The notes: a model not told the origin generated them from the letters alone. Numbered from the stretch's first letter, positions 52,290 through 60,932 are shown. The stretch is 64,000 nucleotides of DNA from an uncultured Lachnospiraceae bacterium (GCA_910583835.1 CAJTYM010000003.1:1-64000); one strand, 5' to 3'. A program made the numbers and translations.

Positions 52290-53758
52290 AGAGCAGATCC
52301 CTTATCCGCTTCCAATTTGGCAATCGCCGCCCGGATTCTTATCAGGGATTCCTCCTTGCCCAGCACTTCCATAATCTCCGTAGCGCCCCCCGGCGTCATC
52401 TGCTTGCCGGAAACTGCGGTACGGATGGGCCACATTACATAGCCATTCTTGCAGCCCTTGTCCGCCACATATCTGCAGAGCGTCTCATACAACGCATCAT
52501 TGGAATAATCTTCCTGCGCCTCTAAGATAGGAAGCAGCTCCCTCAGCACCTCCAGCGACGTCTCCGGCGTAGTCTTCATTTTCTTATGGGCGTACATGGA
52601 AACATCATACTCCGGCACAGCCTCAAAGAAATCAACATGGTCCGCTATATCCGGGAAAATCTCTATCCTGGTCTTGACCATGGCGGCAATCTTCTTAAGG
52701 TCGAAGTCTTTGGTAAGGCTTTCCCTCAGATACGGCTCTGCCATCTCATAAAATCTGTCAAAATCCATGGCTTTTAAATATTCGCCGTTCATCCACTTCA
52801 GCTTCACGATGTCAAAAACTGCCGGAGACTTACTGATTCGGTGGTAATCGAATTCCTCAATCAGTTCGTCCAAGGTGAAAATTTCCCGGTTATCCTCCGG
52901 GCTCCAGCCCAAAAGTGCAATATAGTTCACAACGGCATCAGTCAGAAATCCCTGCACAATCAAATCTTCAAAAGAAGCGTGTCCGCTGCGCTTCGATAAT
53001 TTCTTATGATTCTCGTCAGTAATCAGCGGCAGATGGATGTAAACCGGCGATTCCCAGCCAAAGGCATCATAGAGCCGCTGGTACTTGGGCGCTGAGGACA
53101 GATACTCATTGCCCCGCACCACATGGGTGATATTCATCGTGTGGTCATCCACCACGTTGGCAAAGTTGTAGGTGGGATAACCATCGGATTTTATCAATAC
53201 CATGTCATCCAACTCTGCATTTTCCACGCTGATGTCTCCATACAATTCATCATGGAACGTAGTTGTACCCTCATTGGGGATGTTCTGGCGGATGACAAAA
53301 GGCTTGCCCGAAGCCAGGTTCGCCTCCACTTCCTCCTTCGACAGGGAAAGGCAGTGCTTATCATACATCATGATTTCCTTGCCTTCCACAATCTCCGTTT
53401 TCAGGGAATCCAGACGCTCCTTATCGCAAAAGCAGTAATACGCCTCGCCGCGCTCTACCAGCTTCCTGGCATATTCCATATAAATCCCGCTCTTCATGCG
53501 CTCGCTCTGGATATAGGGACCAAAGCCGCCATCCTTGTCAGGACCTTCATCATGCTTAAGCCCCGCGCTCTCAAGCGTACGGTAAATAATGTCGGTTGCT
53601 CCCTCCACGAAACGCTCCTGGTCGGTATCTTCTATCCTCAGCATAAAATCCCCGCCTGCATGTTTGGCAATCAGAAATTCATACAGGGCAGAACGCAGAT
53701 TTCCCACATGCATCTTTCCAGTTGGGCTTGGCGCATATCTTGTTCGTACTTTGCTCAT
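52286..53758 (-). CDS. gltX: Glutamyl-tRNA synthetase
   Basis: GltX charges glutamate onto tRNA-Glu and, in many Firmicutes, also onto tRNA-Gln for the amidotransferase pathway. The 490-residue product has the HIGH-type motif YAPSPTGKMHVGNLRSAL near residues 7-24 and the KMSKS-type motif HKKLSKRSG near 253-261. It has its own promoter (53812-53840). Length is typical. Confidence 0.97.
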   Translation of the reverse strand: MSKVRTRYAPSPTGKMHVGNLRSALYEFLIAKHAGGDFMLRIEDTDQERFVEGATDIIYRTLESAGLKHDEGPDKDGGFGPYIQSERMKSGIYMEYARKLVERGEAYYCFCDKERLDSLKTEIVEGKEIMMYDKHCLSLSKEEVEANLASGKPFVIRQNIPNEGTTTFHDELYGDISVENAELDDMVLIKSDGYPTYNFANVVDDHTMNITHVVRGNEYLSSAPKYQRLYDAFGWESPVYIHLPLITDENHKKLSKRSGHASFEDLIVQGFLTDAVVNYIALLGWSPEDNREIFTLDELIEEFDYHRISKSPAVFDIVKLKWMNGEYLKAMDFDRFYEMAEPYLRESLTKDFDLKKIAAMVKTRIEIFPDIADHVDFFEAVPEYDVSMYAHKKMKTTPETSLEVLRELLPILEAQEDYSNDALYETLCRYVADKGCKNGYVMWPIRTAVSGKQMTPGGATEIMEVLGKEESLIRIRAAIAKLEADKGSAL

Positions 53759-53811
53759 GACAATTCTCCTTTTCCTGTCTCAGATATCTCTTGCATTTTA
53801 ACCTGTTGCCT

Positions 53812-53840
53812 ATTATATACCACCCACCTGAAATTTACAA
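53812..53840 (-). promoter_or_regulatory. Sigma-A promoter of gltX
   Basis: TATAAT (53812-53817) and TTGTAA (53835-53840) are separated by 17 bases on the minus strand, about 55 bases before the gltX ATG. Confidence 0.85.
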
Positions 53841-53903
53841 GAAAAAGAATCTTTGGAATTAATCCTATTGGAACAGTTCAGCCCACGCCATTCGCAAAGA
53901 CGC

Positions 53904-55091
53904 CTACTTTGAAAACATCACCTTTTCGTTGTCAAACATCTTAGCAAGCACGAAAACCCCGATTCCTGCATAGCAGACATTTGCCGCCACAGTCACGGCA
54001 ATATTTAACACATCCGCATTCATGGAAAAAATTCCATTCATGCTCTGCACACTGTTATATAAAGGAATTAAGAACCATACCGGTTCGGTCATGCAAAGGC
54101 TCGGCACCATGGAAGTCACGCCCAAAAGCATGGAGATAATCATTACCGGCGTCACCCAGCCGGTCGCCTCTTTGACATTTCGGGCAAAAGCTGAAATGAT
54201 GGATACCAGCGTGATAATGACCAATACCGTTGACAGCACAACCAGGAGGGTCAGTATGTAATCTGACATCTTGTATACGCTGGCATTTACCCCCTCGTCC
54301 GTGCCCATCATCTTAGGCAGGGAAAGCATCATTCCCAGAAAGCTGGAAAAGCCGCTTAAAATAGCAATCACGCTCAGGCTGACAATCTTGCCTATCGCCA
54401 GATGGCTGCGCTTCATCGGCGTGACAAGGAGCGTTGCAATTGTTCCGCGCTCTTTCTCCCCGGCAATGGATTCCGGCGCTACCGCCATGCAGCCGCTGAA
54501 CAAAAATACCATCATCAGCATGGGCACCATCATGGAGAATATCTGCGCAGACATATCTTCTTCGGTTGCCATGTCATAAACTTCTTCTCCCGGATTGATG
54601 TCAAATTTATTGGCAAGCGCAGATTCATATGCATCGAGAACCTCGGTCACCATTGTATAGGCAGTCTGGGAATCTGTGTCCGTAGAATTATAATATATCT
54701 TCACTGCCGGCGCCTGCCCAGACGCCGCCACGTCATACGCTGCCACCTGGGCATCAAAGTCTTCTGGGAATACTGCCAGCAAATCGAAGACTGCTTCCTG
54801 CGTCTCCAAATCTTCCAACAATTGCTCAGTCTCATTCTCCGCAACTTCTTTAAACTCCAGGGGAGCGCCGCTCTTTGCCAGCTCCTGCATACTCTGCGGG
54901 AGGTTTACCACACAGACTTCTGCCCGAAAATCCTCTGCCGTCTCAAACTGGGAAGCAAGCCCGCTGCCCATAAAAGAATATAAAAGGTAAATCATCAGGC
55001 CTGGCATAAGCACGGTAGTCAATACCATTCTCCGGTCGGTAAAGAACCGGGTAAATTCTTTCTTCATGATTGTCATAATGCTATTTTTCAT
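53904..55091 (-). CDS. natB: ABC-2 type permease (NatB-like)
   Basis: The 395-residue product has an N-terminal membrane helix (about 22-40), a long external domain (about 45-175) and about five more helices (about 190-385), with GEKERGTIATLLVTPMKRSH before the middle ones. This layout is that of NatB-type permeases, which pair with a NatA ATPase to export sodium or other cations, or hydrophobic substrates. The substrate cannot be fixed. Its start overlaps the natA-like stop by 11 bases. Confidence 0.8.
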   Translation of the reverse strand: MKNSIMTIMKKEFTRFFTDRRMVLTTVLMPGLMIYLLYSFMGSGLASQFETAEDFRAEVCVVNLPQSMQELAKSGAPLEFKEVAENETEQLLEDLETQEAVFDLLAVFPEDFDAQVAAYDVAASGQAPAVKIYYNSTDTDSQTAYTMVTEVLDAYESALANKFDINPGEEVYDMATEEDMSAQIFSMMVPMLMMVFLFSGCMAVAPESIAGEKERGTIATLLVTPMKRSHLAIGKIVSLSVIAILSGFSSFLGMMLSLPKMMGTDEGVNASVYKMSDYILTLLVVLSTVLVIITLVSIISAFARNVKEATGWVTPVMIISMLLGVTSMVPSLCMTEPVWFLIPLYNSVQSMNGIFSMNADVLNIAVTVAANVCYAGIGVFVLAKMFDNEKVMFSK

Positions 55092-55863
55092 TTAAGCCAC
55101 CTGCTCTTTCTGCAAAAATATCGAAGAACTTCTCTTCCAGCGGTTTGTCTGCGGTAAGATTCTCCAGGGTATCGCAGACTGCCATCTTGCCGTCGATGAC
55201 AATACCTACCCTGTCACAGATTTTCTCAATCAGGCTGAAAATATGTGTAGATACCACAATCGTCTTGCCCTGCTCTTTCAGTTCCAGCAGGAAGTCCGTC
55301 ACAACCTTCGCTGTCAGCACATCCAGGCCATTGGTCGGCTCGTCAAAAATTATGATGTCCGGGTCATGTACAATGGAAATCACCAGAGATATCTTCTGTT
55401 TCATTCCAGTAGAGAGGTCCCCAACTTTCACCTCGGCAAACTTCGTAATGCCGAACTTCTCAAACAGGCTCTGCTTCCTGGCTGCTGCCTGCGCCTTATC
55501 CACACCATGCAGTTCTGAAAAGAAGGTAAACAGGTAGTTCGGCGTAAAAAATTCTTCCAGTTTCAGTTCGCTGGTGAGAAATCCAATCTTCTTGCGCACT
55601 TCCTCTGGATTCTTCACCACGCTGGCCCCATCTACCAACACATCGCCTTTGTCCGGCTTCACCAGCGCAGACATCATGCGCAGTGTCGTAGTCTTGCCCG
55701 CACCGTTCGGTCCCAGCAGCCCAAACACTTCACCCTCGTAGGCAGTAAAGCTTAAATCATCGACTGCCACCTTGATACGTTCCTTCGTCTTCTCAATCTT
55801 CTGCTGCTTGGCAGAAATCTTAAAGGTCTTCCGCAAATTCTGCACTTTCAACAATTCTTTCAT
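55081..55863 (-). CDS. natA: ABC transporter ATP-binding protein (NatA-like)
   Basis: The 260-residue ATPase has Walker A FGLLGPNGAGKTTTLRMM, the signature LSTGMKQKISL, Walker B DIIIFDEPTNGLDV and the switch histidine in VSTHIFSLI. It is paired with the NatB-like permease. A promoter and a GTACTGTAC palindrome lie upstream. A short lysine-rich insert (about 12-30) follows the N-terminus. Confidence 0.9.
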   Translation of the reverse strand: MKELLKVQNLRKTFKISAKQQKIEKTKERIKVAVDDLSFTAYEGEVFGLLGPNGAGKTTTLRMMSALVKPDKGDVLVDGASVVKNPEEVRKKIGFLTSELKLEEFFTPNYLFTFFSELHGVDKAQAAARKQSLFEKFGITKFAEVKVGDLSTGMKQKISLVISIVHDPDIIIFDEPTNGLDVLTAKVVTDFLLELKEQGKTIVVSTHIFSLIEKICDRVGIVIDGKMAVCDTLENLTADKPLEEKFFDIFAERAGGLNEK

Positions 55864-55879
55864 ATATTGTCCTCTCTTT

Positions 55880-55929
55880 GTACTGTACTATTTACATAAT
55901 ACAATAATATAATTTTCATTACTTGTCAA
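55880..55929 (-). promoter_or_regulatory. Promoter and palindromic operator of the natAB-like operon
   Basis: TTGACA (55924-55929) and TATTGT (55901-55906) are separated by 17 bases on the minus strand. The palindrome GTACTGTAC (55880-55888) lies between the start of transcription and the gene, so a repressor could act there. Confidence 0.6.
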
Positions 55930-55975
55930 GGATTGTTTTTTTATTTCCCCATTTTTCCACAACAGCCAGTATATA

Positions 55976-56104
55976 GTACCAAAAGGTCTTGCTGCCTCTG
56001 GCAGCAAAGACATCTTGCACAAAAAGCGTTTGGAAAGCTAGCTTTTCACAGCGCTTTTATGTGCAAAGTGTTTACATCACAATGTGATGTAAACCTTTTG
56101 GTAC
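55976..56104. repeat. Multi-hairpin four-way-junction element, copy B
   Basis: A perfect 11-bp closing stem pairs GTACCAAAAGG (55976-55986) with CCTTTTGGTAC (56094-56104). Arm 1 has an 8-bp stem 55989-55996/56000-56007. Arm 2 is composite with stems 56015-56021/56060-56066, 56022-56028/56052-56058 and about 56033-56038/56041-56047. Arm 3 has an 11-bp stem 56070-56080/56084-56094. The plan matches copy A at 38340-38466, including CCAAAAGG in the closing stem, but the arms differ in sequence. No gene is present. Confidence 0.8.
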
Positions 56105-56142
56105 CTAGAAAAAATACAACAAACAAATTTTTACCAATCTGC

Positions 56143-56694
56143 CTACCGCCTGAGCTTCCTCATTTTCAGCGTAAATTTCAGCGACATCAGGAAAAATCCC
56201 ACCGCAATAAACCATGCAAATAATACCGCTGCAAAAAGGACAAAGCCCATACTGTCAAAATAACCAAACTTATCCCAAAAATCCAGCAAACTCCTGACAT
56301 TCGACAACGCCAATGAAAGCTCCATCATCCCGAAAAAGAGAAACATCCAACGTATCCTTTTATACAGTGCAATATGGGATTCCGCATCCGTATACAGCGT
56401 GAACTCGCCTTTCGTAGCCTCCCTGCGGAATATGAGCCACCACGCCCAGCGGCAGACATACTCGGCGCCAGTCTCCTCCACAAATTCTATGTATTCCTGG
56501 TAATCATTTCTCCAGATAGGCGTACGCCCAGCCTCCCCTCGCATATCCACACGGTAAATGTATTTGCCAGGCTCACAGGGCATGAACGTATACAGTCCGG
56601 CAATGAACCCTGTCATCGCCCATCCCCGCTGGCTCATCTTATTCAGCCATACTTCCTCTTTTTCTTTGTCAAAATACAACCTGAACCTTTTCAT
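56143..56694 (-). CDS. DUF2812 membrane protein
   Basis: The 183-residue product has an N-terminal soluble domain with FDKEKEEVWLNKMSQRGWAM, typical of DUF2812, and two C-terminal membrane helices (about 114-132 and 150-173). DUF2812 genes regularly follow a PadR regulator, as here, where they overlap by 26 bases. A role as a membrane-linked partner or target of the regulator is likely but unproven. Confidence 0.85.
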   Translation of the reverse strand: MKRFRLYFDKEKEEVWLNKMSQRGWAMTGFIAGLYTFMPCEPGKYIYRVDMRGEAGRTPIWRNDYQEYIEFVEETGAEYVCRWAWWLIFRREATKGEFTLYTDAESHIALYKRIRWMFLFFGMMELSLALSNVRSLLDFWDKFGYFDSMGFVLFAAVLFAWFIAVGFFLMSLKFTLKMRKLRR

Positions 56695-57091
56695 CTATTG
56701 CCGCTCTCCTTTCTGCCGATTCCAGCGTCCTTTCCTCGCATCTGCCCCCTTCTTCCTCCAATTCGGCAGACAGCTGCTGCTGTTGCATCCGCCTGCCATT
56801 TTCCAGAAGTTCCTGCAGACGCCCCATCTCCCTCTGCAAGGCAAGGCTTCCTTCGTCCGTAATGATGTACTGCTTTTTCTTCCTGGAATGCTTATCCTCA
56901 CTGTATAGCCGAATCCAGCCTTTCTCCAACAATGTATTGAGGGCTCCGTACAACGTCCCTGCCCCCAGTTCCAGCCTGCCTTCCGTGAGTTCTATGGTGT
57001 TCTGGATAATGCCATACCCATGATTCGGCGTTCCCAAAGATAAGAGAATATAATAGACTGATTCTGTCATCGCCGTTTGCTTCTCTGCCAA
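56669..57091 (-). CDS. PadR-family transcriptional regulator
   Basis: PadR proteins are winged-helix repressors, often autoregulated. The 140-residue product has the family pattern SVYYILLSLGTPNHGYGIIQ, LGAGTLYGALNTLLEKGWI and a C-terminal coiled-coil dimerisation helix. The start is the TTG at 57091, 7 bases after GGAGG (GGAGGTGA in full). A promoter at 57173-57201 overlaps several GATATATC boxes that probably bind this protein. Confidence 0.92.
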   Translation of the reverse strand: MAEKQTAMTESVYYILLSLGTPNHGYGIIQNTIELTEGRLELGAGTLYGALNTLLEKGWIRLYSEDKHSRKKKQYIITDEGSLALQREMGRLQELLENGRRMQQQQLSAELEEEGGRCEERTLESAERRAAIDEKVQVVF

Positions 57092-57134
57092 AAAATCACC
57101 TCCTTACACATATACCTCATAAACCCTCACCAAA

Positions 57135-57201
57135 CGATATATCGCACAAAAATATATCGCCGTCTGATATATAATATATCAGGCAACGATATATCTGTCA
57201 A
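57135..57201 (-). promoter_or_regulatory. padR promoter with GATATATC operator array
   Basis: TTGACA (57196-57201) and TATATT (57173-57178) are separated by 17 bases. Operator-like boxes are CGATATATCG (57135-57144), AATATATC (57151-57158), the palindrome CTGATATATAATATATCAG (57164-57182) overlapping the -10, and GATATATC (57188-57195) in the spacer. This arrangement would let a dimeric PadR block RNA polymerase. Confidence 0.75.
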
Positions 57202-57229
57202 GAATATATAAGAATCTTTCTGTAAGATG

Positions 57230-57257
57230 AAACAAGCTGCCGGCATACGCCGACAGC
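57230..57257 (-). terminator. Terminator of the hydrogenase-like gene
   Basis: A 9-bp stem (57236-57244 with 57249-57257, one G-U) with a 4-base loop is followed on the minus strand by TTGTTTCATCTT. It lies about 35 bases after the stop at 57293. Confidence 0.65.
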
Positions 57258-57292
57258 CCTGTCTCAAAAAATGTCTATATAAAAATTTACTC

Positions 57293-58741
57293 CTATTCCC
57301 GATGCATGGAAAAGCTGTCCATATCATACTCTTCAAGATTCTCATGGATTTCGCGGTTATCTGCCTGCTGAATCAGCTCATCCCTGTCTTTCTTAAACTT
57401 CATCTGGTCTTTGAATGCGCTTGGCCCGCCAACACAGCCGCCATCGCAAATCATGCCTTCCACAAAATCTTCAGGAAGTTTCGCTGCCCGAAGGAGGAGA
57501 AGCGCTTTCTTGCACTCTGCCGCGCCATTTGCACGGTATACCTTGGCATCGATATCCTCACCAGTCTCTTTCAGGCTCTGCAGCACAGCCTCGGTAACTC
57601 CGCCGGAATTAGCAAAACGCTTGCCGTAGGTGGATGAAATCTGGTCATCATTGCCGCATGGCTGCAAAGCAATGCCCTTGGCACGCATGATGGCACGAAG
57701 TTCGCTGTATGTCAATACATAATCTGCATTTCCCGGAATCTTCTGATCTACGACTTCTGATTTCTTCGCAAGGCAAGGCCCGATAAATACGGTTATGGCA
57801 TCCGGCTCTTTCGCCTTAATCAGACGGGATACCGCGCACATCGGCGATACCGTAGTGGATACACATTCTGCCAGCTGCGGATAATGCAGACGCACCATAT
57901 TAACAAATGCCGGACAGCAGGAAGTCACTTTCTTCTTGCCTTCCTTATATGCCTCTGCCCACTCTTCTGCCTCGTATGCCGCTGTCATGTCGCCGCCAAG
58001 GCCTACATCATAAAAATCATCAAAGCCTAACTCTTTCATGGCATTTTTCCAGCTTGCCATTGTAATGTCCCTGCCAAACTGCCCTTCCGTTGCCGGCGCT
58101 GCCATAGCGTAAACCTTCTTGCCGGACTTCAGCGCCTCTATCACATCCACTATGTACGTCTTAGAACCAATCGCCCCAAACGGACAGCTGTGGATACATT
58201 TGCCGCAGCGGATACATTTTTCCTTATCGATGACAGAAATTCCGTTCTCATCGTATGTAATGGCATCCACCGGACAGCTGAATTTACATGGTCTCTTCAA
58301 ATGCGCGATTGCATTATACGGACAGGCATCCGCACATTTTCCACATTCCTTACACTTGGAAGCATCAATATGGGAACGGTGGCGCCCCATGCGGATTGCT
58401 CCAAACTTGCAGGCATTGATACAGGCCTTGCCAATACAGTTCTGGCAGTTCTCGGTAACCGTGTAACTGGAAATCGGACAGTCCTCACAGGCGGAACTGA
58501 TTACCTGGATAACATTCCCATCATCCTCAGAACCTGGCGCTTTGCCCTCGGCAAGGCGCACCCTCTGGCGGATAATTTCTCTCTCTTTGTAAATACAGCA
58601 GCGAAATTGAGGGGTAGGTCCCGGAATCAATTCCATCGCGATATGATCCCTTCCGGATTCCAACTGCCCCTCAAATGCCAGTTTTGCCACTTCAAAAAGT
58701 ACATCATGTTTGATTCTAATCACATTTTCATCTGCATACAT
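57293..58741 (-). CDS. [FeFe] hydrogenase-like iron-sulfur protein (group B type)
   Basis: The 482-residue product has an N-terminal iron-sulfur region with cysteines at 85/88, 99/102/107/111, 130/133/136/140 and 176/179/182/186, and a C-terminal H-cluster domain. The three H-cluster motifs are TSCCPAF (273-279), GPCLAKK (321-327) and a third with ICDGGCVGGP (431-440), which match the variant L1-L3 signatures of group B [FeFe] hydrogenases. Those are found in Clostridia and are poorly characterised. It probably makes or takes up H2, or senses redox state. A Rex site controls it. Confidence 0.85.
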   Translation of the reverse strand: MYADENVIRIKHDVLFEVAKLAFEGQLESGRDHIAMELIPGPTPQFRCCIYKEREIIRQRVRLAEGKAPGSEDDGNVIQVISSACEDCPISSYTVTENCQNCIGKACINACKFGAIRMGRHRSHIDASKCKECGKCADACPYNAIAHLKRPCKFSCPVDAITYDENGISVIDKEKCIRCGKCIHSCPFGAIGSKTYIVDVIEALKSGKKVYAMAAPATEGQFGRDITMASWKNAMKELGFDDFYDVGLGGDMTAAYEAEEWAEAYKEGKKKVTSCCPAFVNMVRLHYPQLAECVSTTVSPMCAVSRLIKAKEPDAITVFIGPCLAKKSEVVDQKIPGNADYVLTYSELRAIMRAKGIALQPCGNDDQISSTYGKRFANSGGVTEAVLQSLKETGEDIDAKVYRANGAAECKKALLLLRAAKLPEDFVEGMICDGGCVGGPSAFKDQMKFKKDRDELIQQADNREIHENLEEYDMDSFSMHRE

Positions 58742-58765
58742 CGTATCTACCTCGCTCTTTTTTGT

Positions 58766-58802
58766 TTGTTAACATTTTAACATCGTACTACCTGTCTGGC
58801 AA
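58766..58802 (-). promoter_or_regulatory. Promoter of the hydrogenase-like gene with Rex operator
   Basis: TTGCCA (58797-58802) and TAAAAT (58774-58779) are separated by 17 bases on the minus strand. The 18-bp site TTGTTAACATTTTAACAT (58766-58783) matches the clostridial Rex consensus TTGTTAA-N4-TTAACAA at all but the last base and covers the -10. Rex would repress at low NADH/NAD+ and release at high NADH. Confidence 0.8.
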
Positions 58803-58845
58803 GAGAAAAATCGCATCCTGCCAAATCTTTCTTCACTATTCTGCT

Positions 58846-60123
58846 TTAATGCGTCCTGCGGTTAATAAATTCCGTCTTATACTTTGAATAGACGATTTTC
58901 TGGCTGCGGTACAGCCCATAATAACCGGACAGCATATAGCTTAAAGCGATGGACAGCAGGAAATACGGCATTCCCTCAAAGCCAAACATTTCAAAACAAA
59001 TCAGCAGGGAAGTTATCGGGCAGTTGGTAACGCCGCAGAACACTGCCCCCATGCCCGCTGCCGTGCAAAGCGGCGGCGCAAAACCTATCACGTTTCCGAA
59101 CAGGCAGCCGAACGTGCCCCCGACCACAAAAGAGGGGACAATCTCGCCGCCCTTAAAGCCACAGCCCAATGTTACCGCCGTAAACAGCATTTTCAGCAGA
59201 AATGCCCATGGAACATATTCATTTTCAAAACACCGTTCTAGGACAGGCATCCCGGCGCCATTATAATCCTGGCATTTCACAAGCAGCGTCATGATGACGA
59301 TAAACGTGCCCCCGGTAAATATCCGCAGATATGGATCCGGGAGGTATTTCTTATATATTTTTTCCCCATGATGCAGCATGATGCAGAACACAATGCTGAC
59401 ACCCGCACAGAACATGGCAAGGATGGCAATGCGGATCCCCGTTGCCCAGGTAAATTCCGGCAAATCCGTGAGGATGAACTGCTCGGGCATCACCCCCAAA
59501 TATTCAGCAATCTCCTTTGCCACCAAAGCAGAAACGACACAGGGAACCAACGCCGCATAATGCATGATGCCCACGCTGACTACCTCCATGGAGAAAATTG
59601 CCGCCGCCATGGGCGTCCCAAACAGTGCGGAAAACGCCGCGCTCATGCCGCACATAATCATGATATGCTGGTCCTTGTCATCAAACCGAAACAGCCGCCC
59701 CAGAGAGTTGCCGATACTCCCGCCAAGCTGCAATGCCGCGCCCTCACGGCCGGCAGACCCGCCAAACAGATGGGTCATGACCGTGGAGACGAAAATCAGC
59801 GGCGCCATTTTCAGCGGGATGCTCTCCCCTGAATGGATGGCGGCAAGAACGAGGTTCGTACCAGTGTCCTTTTCATCATGCAGCAGATGGTAAGCGCCCA
59901 CTATCAAAAGCCCGGCAAGCGGCAGCAGCAAAATCAGCGCCGGATTCGCCGTACGCGTATCGTTTGCCCAGGTCATGCAGTAATGGAACAAGAGCCCGGC
60001 GCTGCCAATGACGATGCCGGACAGCAGCGAAAATGCCAGCCACTTTAAGAAAACAAACATGCTGCCCCCAAGATGGCGGACATAATAGAGAAAGGCCTCT
60101 TTCAAATCAAATTCATCTCTCAT
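58846..60123 (-). CDS. CLC-family anion channel/transporter
   Basis: The 425-residue membrane protein has about 10-12 helices and the CLC core motifs LFGGSAGREGAALQLG, with the gating glutamate, and GCGFKGGEIVPSFVVGGTFG. The usual first motif GSGIP is replaced by DTGTNLVL. That pattern is seen in the sycA-like/fluoride-type CLC subgroup, so fluoride export is possible. No fluoride riboswitch is seen upstream. Its promoter is at 60160-60188. Confidence 0.88.
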   Translation of the reverse strand: MRDEFDLKEAFLYYVRHLGGSMFVFLKWLAFSLLSGIVIGSAGLLFHYCMTWANDTRTANPALILLLPLAGLLIVGAYHLLHDEKDTGTNLVLAAIHSGESIPLKMAPLIFVSTVMTHLFGGSAGREGAALQLGGSIGNSLGRLFRFDDKDQHIMIMCGMSAAFSALFGTPMAAAIFSMEVVSVGIMHYAALVPCVVSALVAKEIAEYLGVMPEQFILTDLPEFTWATGIRIAILAMFCAGVSIVFCIMLHHGEKIYKKYLPDPYLRIFTGGTFIVIMTLLVKCQDYNGAGMPVLERCFENEYVPWAFLLKMLFTAVTLGCGFKGGEIVPSFVVGGTFGCLFGNVIGFAPPLCTAAGMGAVFCGVTNCPITSLLICFEMFGFEGMPYFLLSIALSYMLSGYYGLYRSQKIVYSKYKTEFINRRTH

Positions 60124-60159
60124 ATGTAAACTCCCATATCTCTTTTGCAGTTACCCACC

Positions 60160-60188
60160 ATATTATCACCCAAAAAGGAAATTGGCAA
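60160..60188 (-). promoter_or_regulatory. Sigma-A promoter of the CLC gene
   Basis: TAATAT (60160-60165) and TTGCCA (60183-60188) are separated by 17 bases on the minus strand, about 37 bases before the ATG. Confidence 0.7.
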
Positions 60189-60193
60189 GGGGC

Positions 60194-60221
60194 TTGTAAT
60201 TTTGGGCAGCAGCGTTATAAT
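60194..60221 (+). promoter_or_regulatory. Sigma-A promoter of the two-component operon
   Basis: TTGTAA (60194-60199) and TATAAT (60216-60221) are separated by 16 bases, about 37 bases before the ATG at 60258. It is divergent from the CLC promoter. Confidence 0.75.
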
Positions 60222-60257
60222 AACAGAAAATATACAAAAATAAGCGGAGGAACGCAA

Positions 60258-60932
60258 ATGAGGCTATTACTGGCAGAAGATGAAAAAGACCTCTCACGCG
60301 CCCTCACCGCCATCCTGGAGCGCAGCAATTACTCTGTGGATGCGGTCTATGACGGCGAAGAGGCATTGGCATATTTAAACAGCAATAATTACGATGGGGC
60401 AATCCTCGATATCATGATGCCCAAATTAGACGGACTTTCTGTGCTCCGGGAACTGCGCAGACAGAAAAATCCCATTCCCATACTGTTCCTGACAGCCAAA
60501 TCAGAAATTGACGACAAAGTGGAAGGTCTGGATGCCGGAGCAAATGATTATCTCACCAAACCGTTTGCCACCAAAGAATTGTTGGCAAGGATACGTGCCA
60601 TGACCCGGGAAAATACAGAAGCCATCAATTCCCGCCTGCATATGGGAAACCTTACCCTGGACCTTGCTTCTTATACGCTCACCTCCCCCAGCGGCAGTTT
60701 CCGCCTTGCCAACAAGGAATTTCAGATACTGGAAATGATGATGGGCAATCCCGGGCAGCTGATTCCCAGCGAACGGCTGTTAGAGCGCATCTGGGGCTAT
60801 GACAGCGAAGTGGAAATCAATGTTGTCTGGGTCTATATTTCCTATCTCCGTAAAAAACTGACCGCGCTTAATGCCACCGTACAGATTAAGGCGGCAAGAA
60901 ATGCCGGCTATTTCCTGGAGGAACTGACATGA
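60258..60932 (+). CDS. OmpR/PhoB-family response regulator
   Basis: The 224-residue product has a receiver (1-120) with the acceptor D51 in GAILDIMMPKLDG and the lysine in YLTKPF, plus a C-terminal winged-helix DNA-binding domain (about 130-224) with VSIYSYLRKKL-type recognition segments (VVWVYISYLRKKLTAL). The ATG at 60258 has CGGAGG 7 bases upstream. It overlaps the kinase gene by 4 bases. Confidence 0.95.
   Translation: MRLLLAEDEKDLSRALTAILERSNYSVDAVYDGEEALAYLNSNNYDGAILDIMMPKLDGLSVLRELRRQKNPIPILFLTAKSEIDDKVEGLDAGANDYLTKPFATKELLARIRAMTRENTEAINSRLHMGNLTLDLASYTLTSPSGSFRLANKEFQILEMMMGNPGQLIPSERLLERIWGYDSEVEINVVWVYISYLRKKLTALNATVQIKAARNAGYFLEELT

Noticed and set aside
60124..60257. Fluoride riboswitch upstream of the CLC gene
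   Set aside because: No match to the crcB motif; the space is filled by two divergent promoters.
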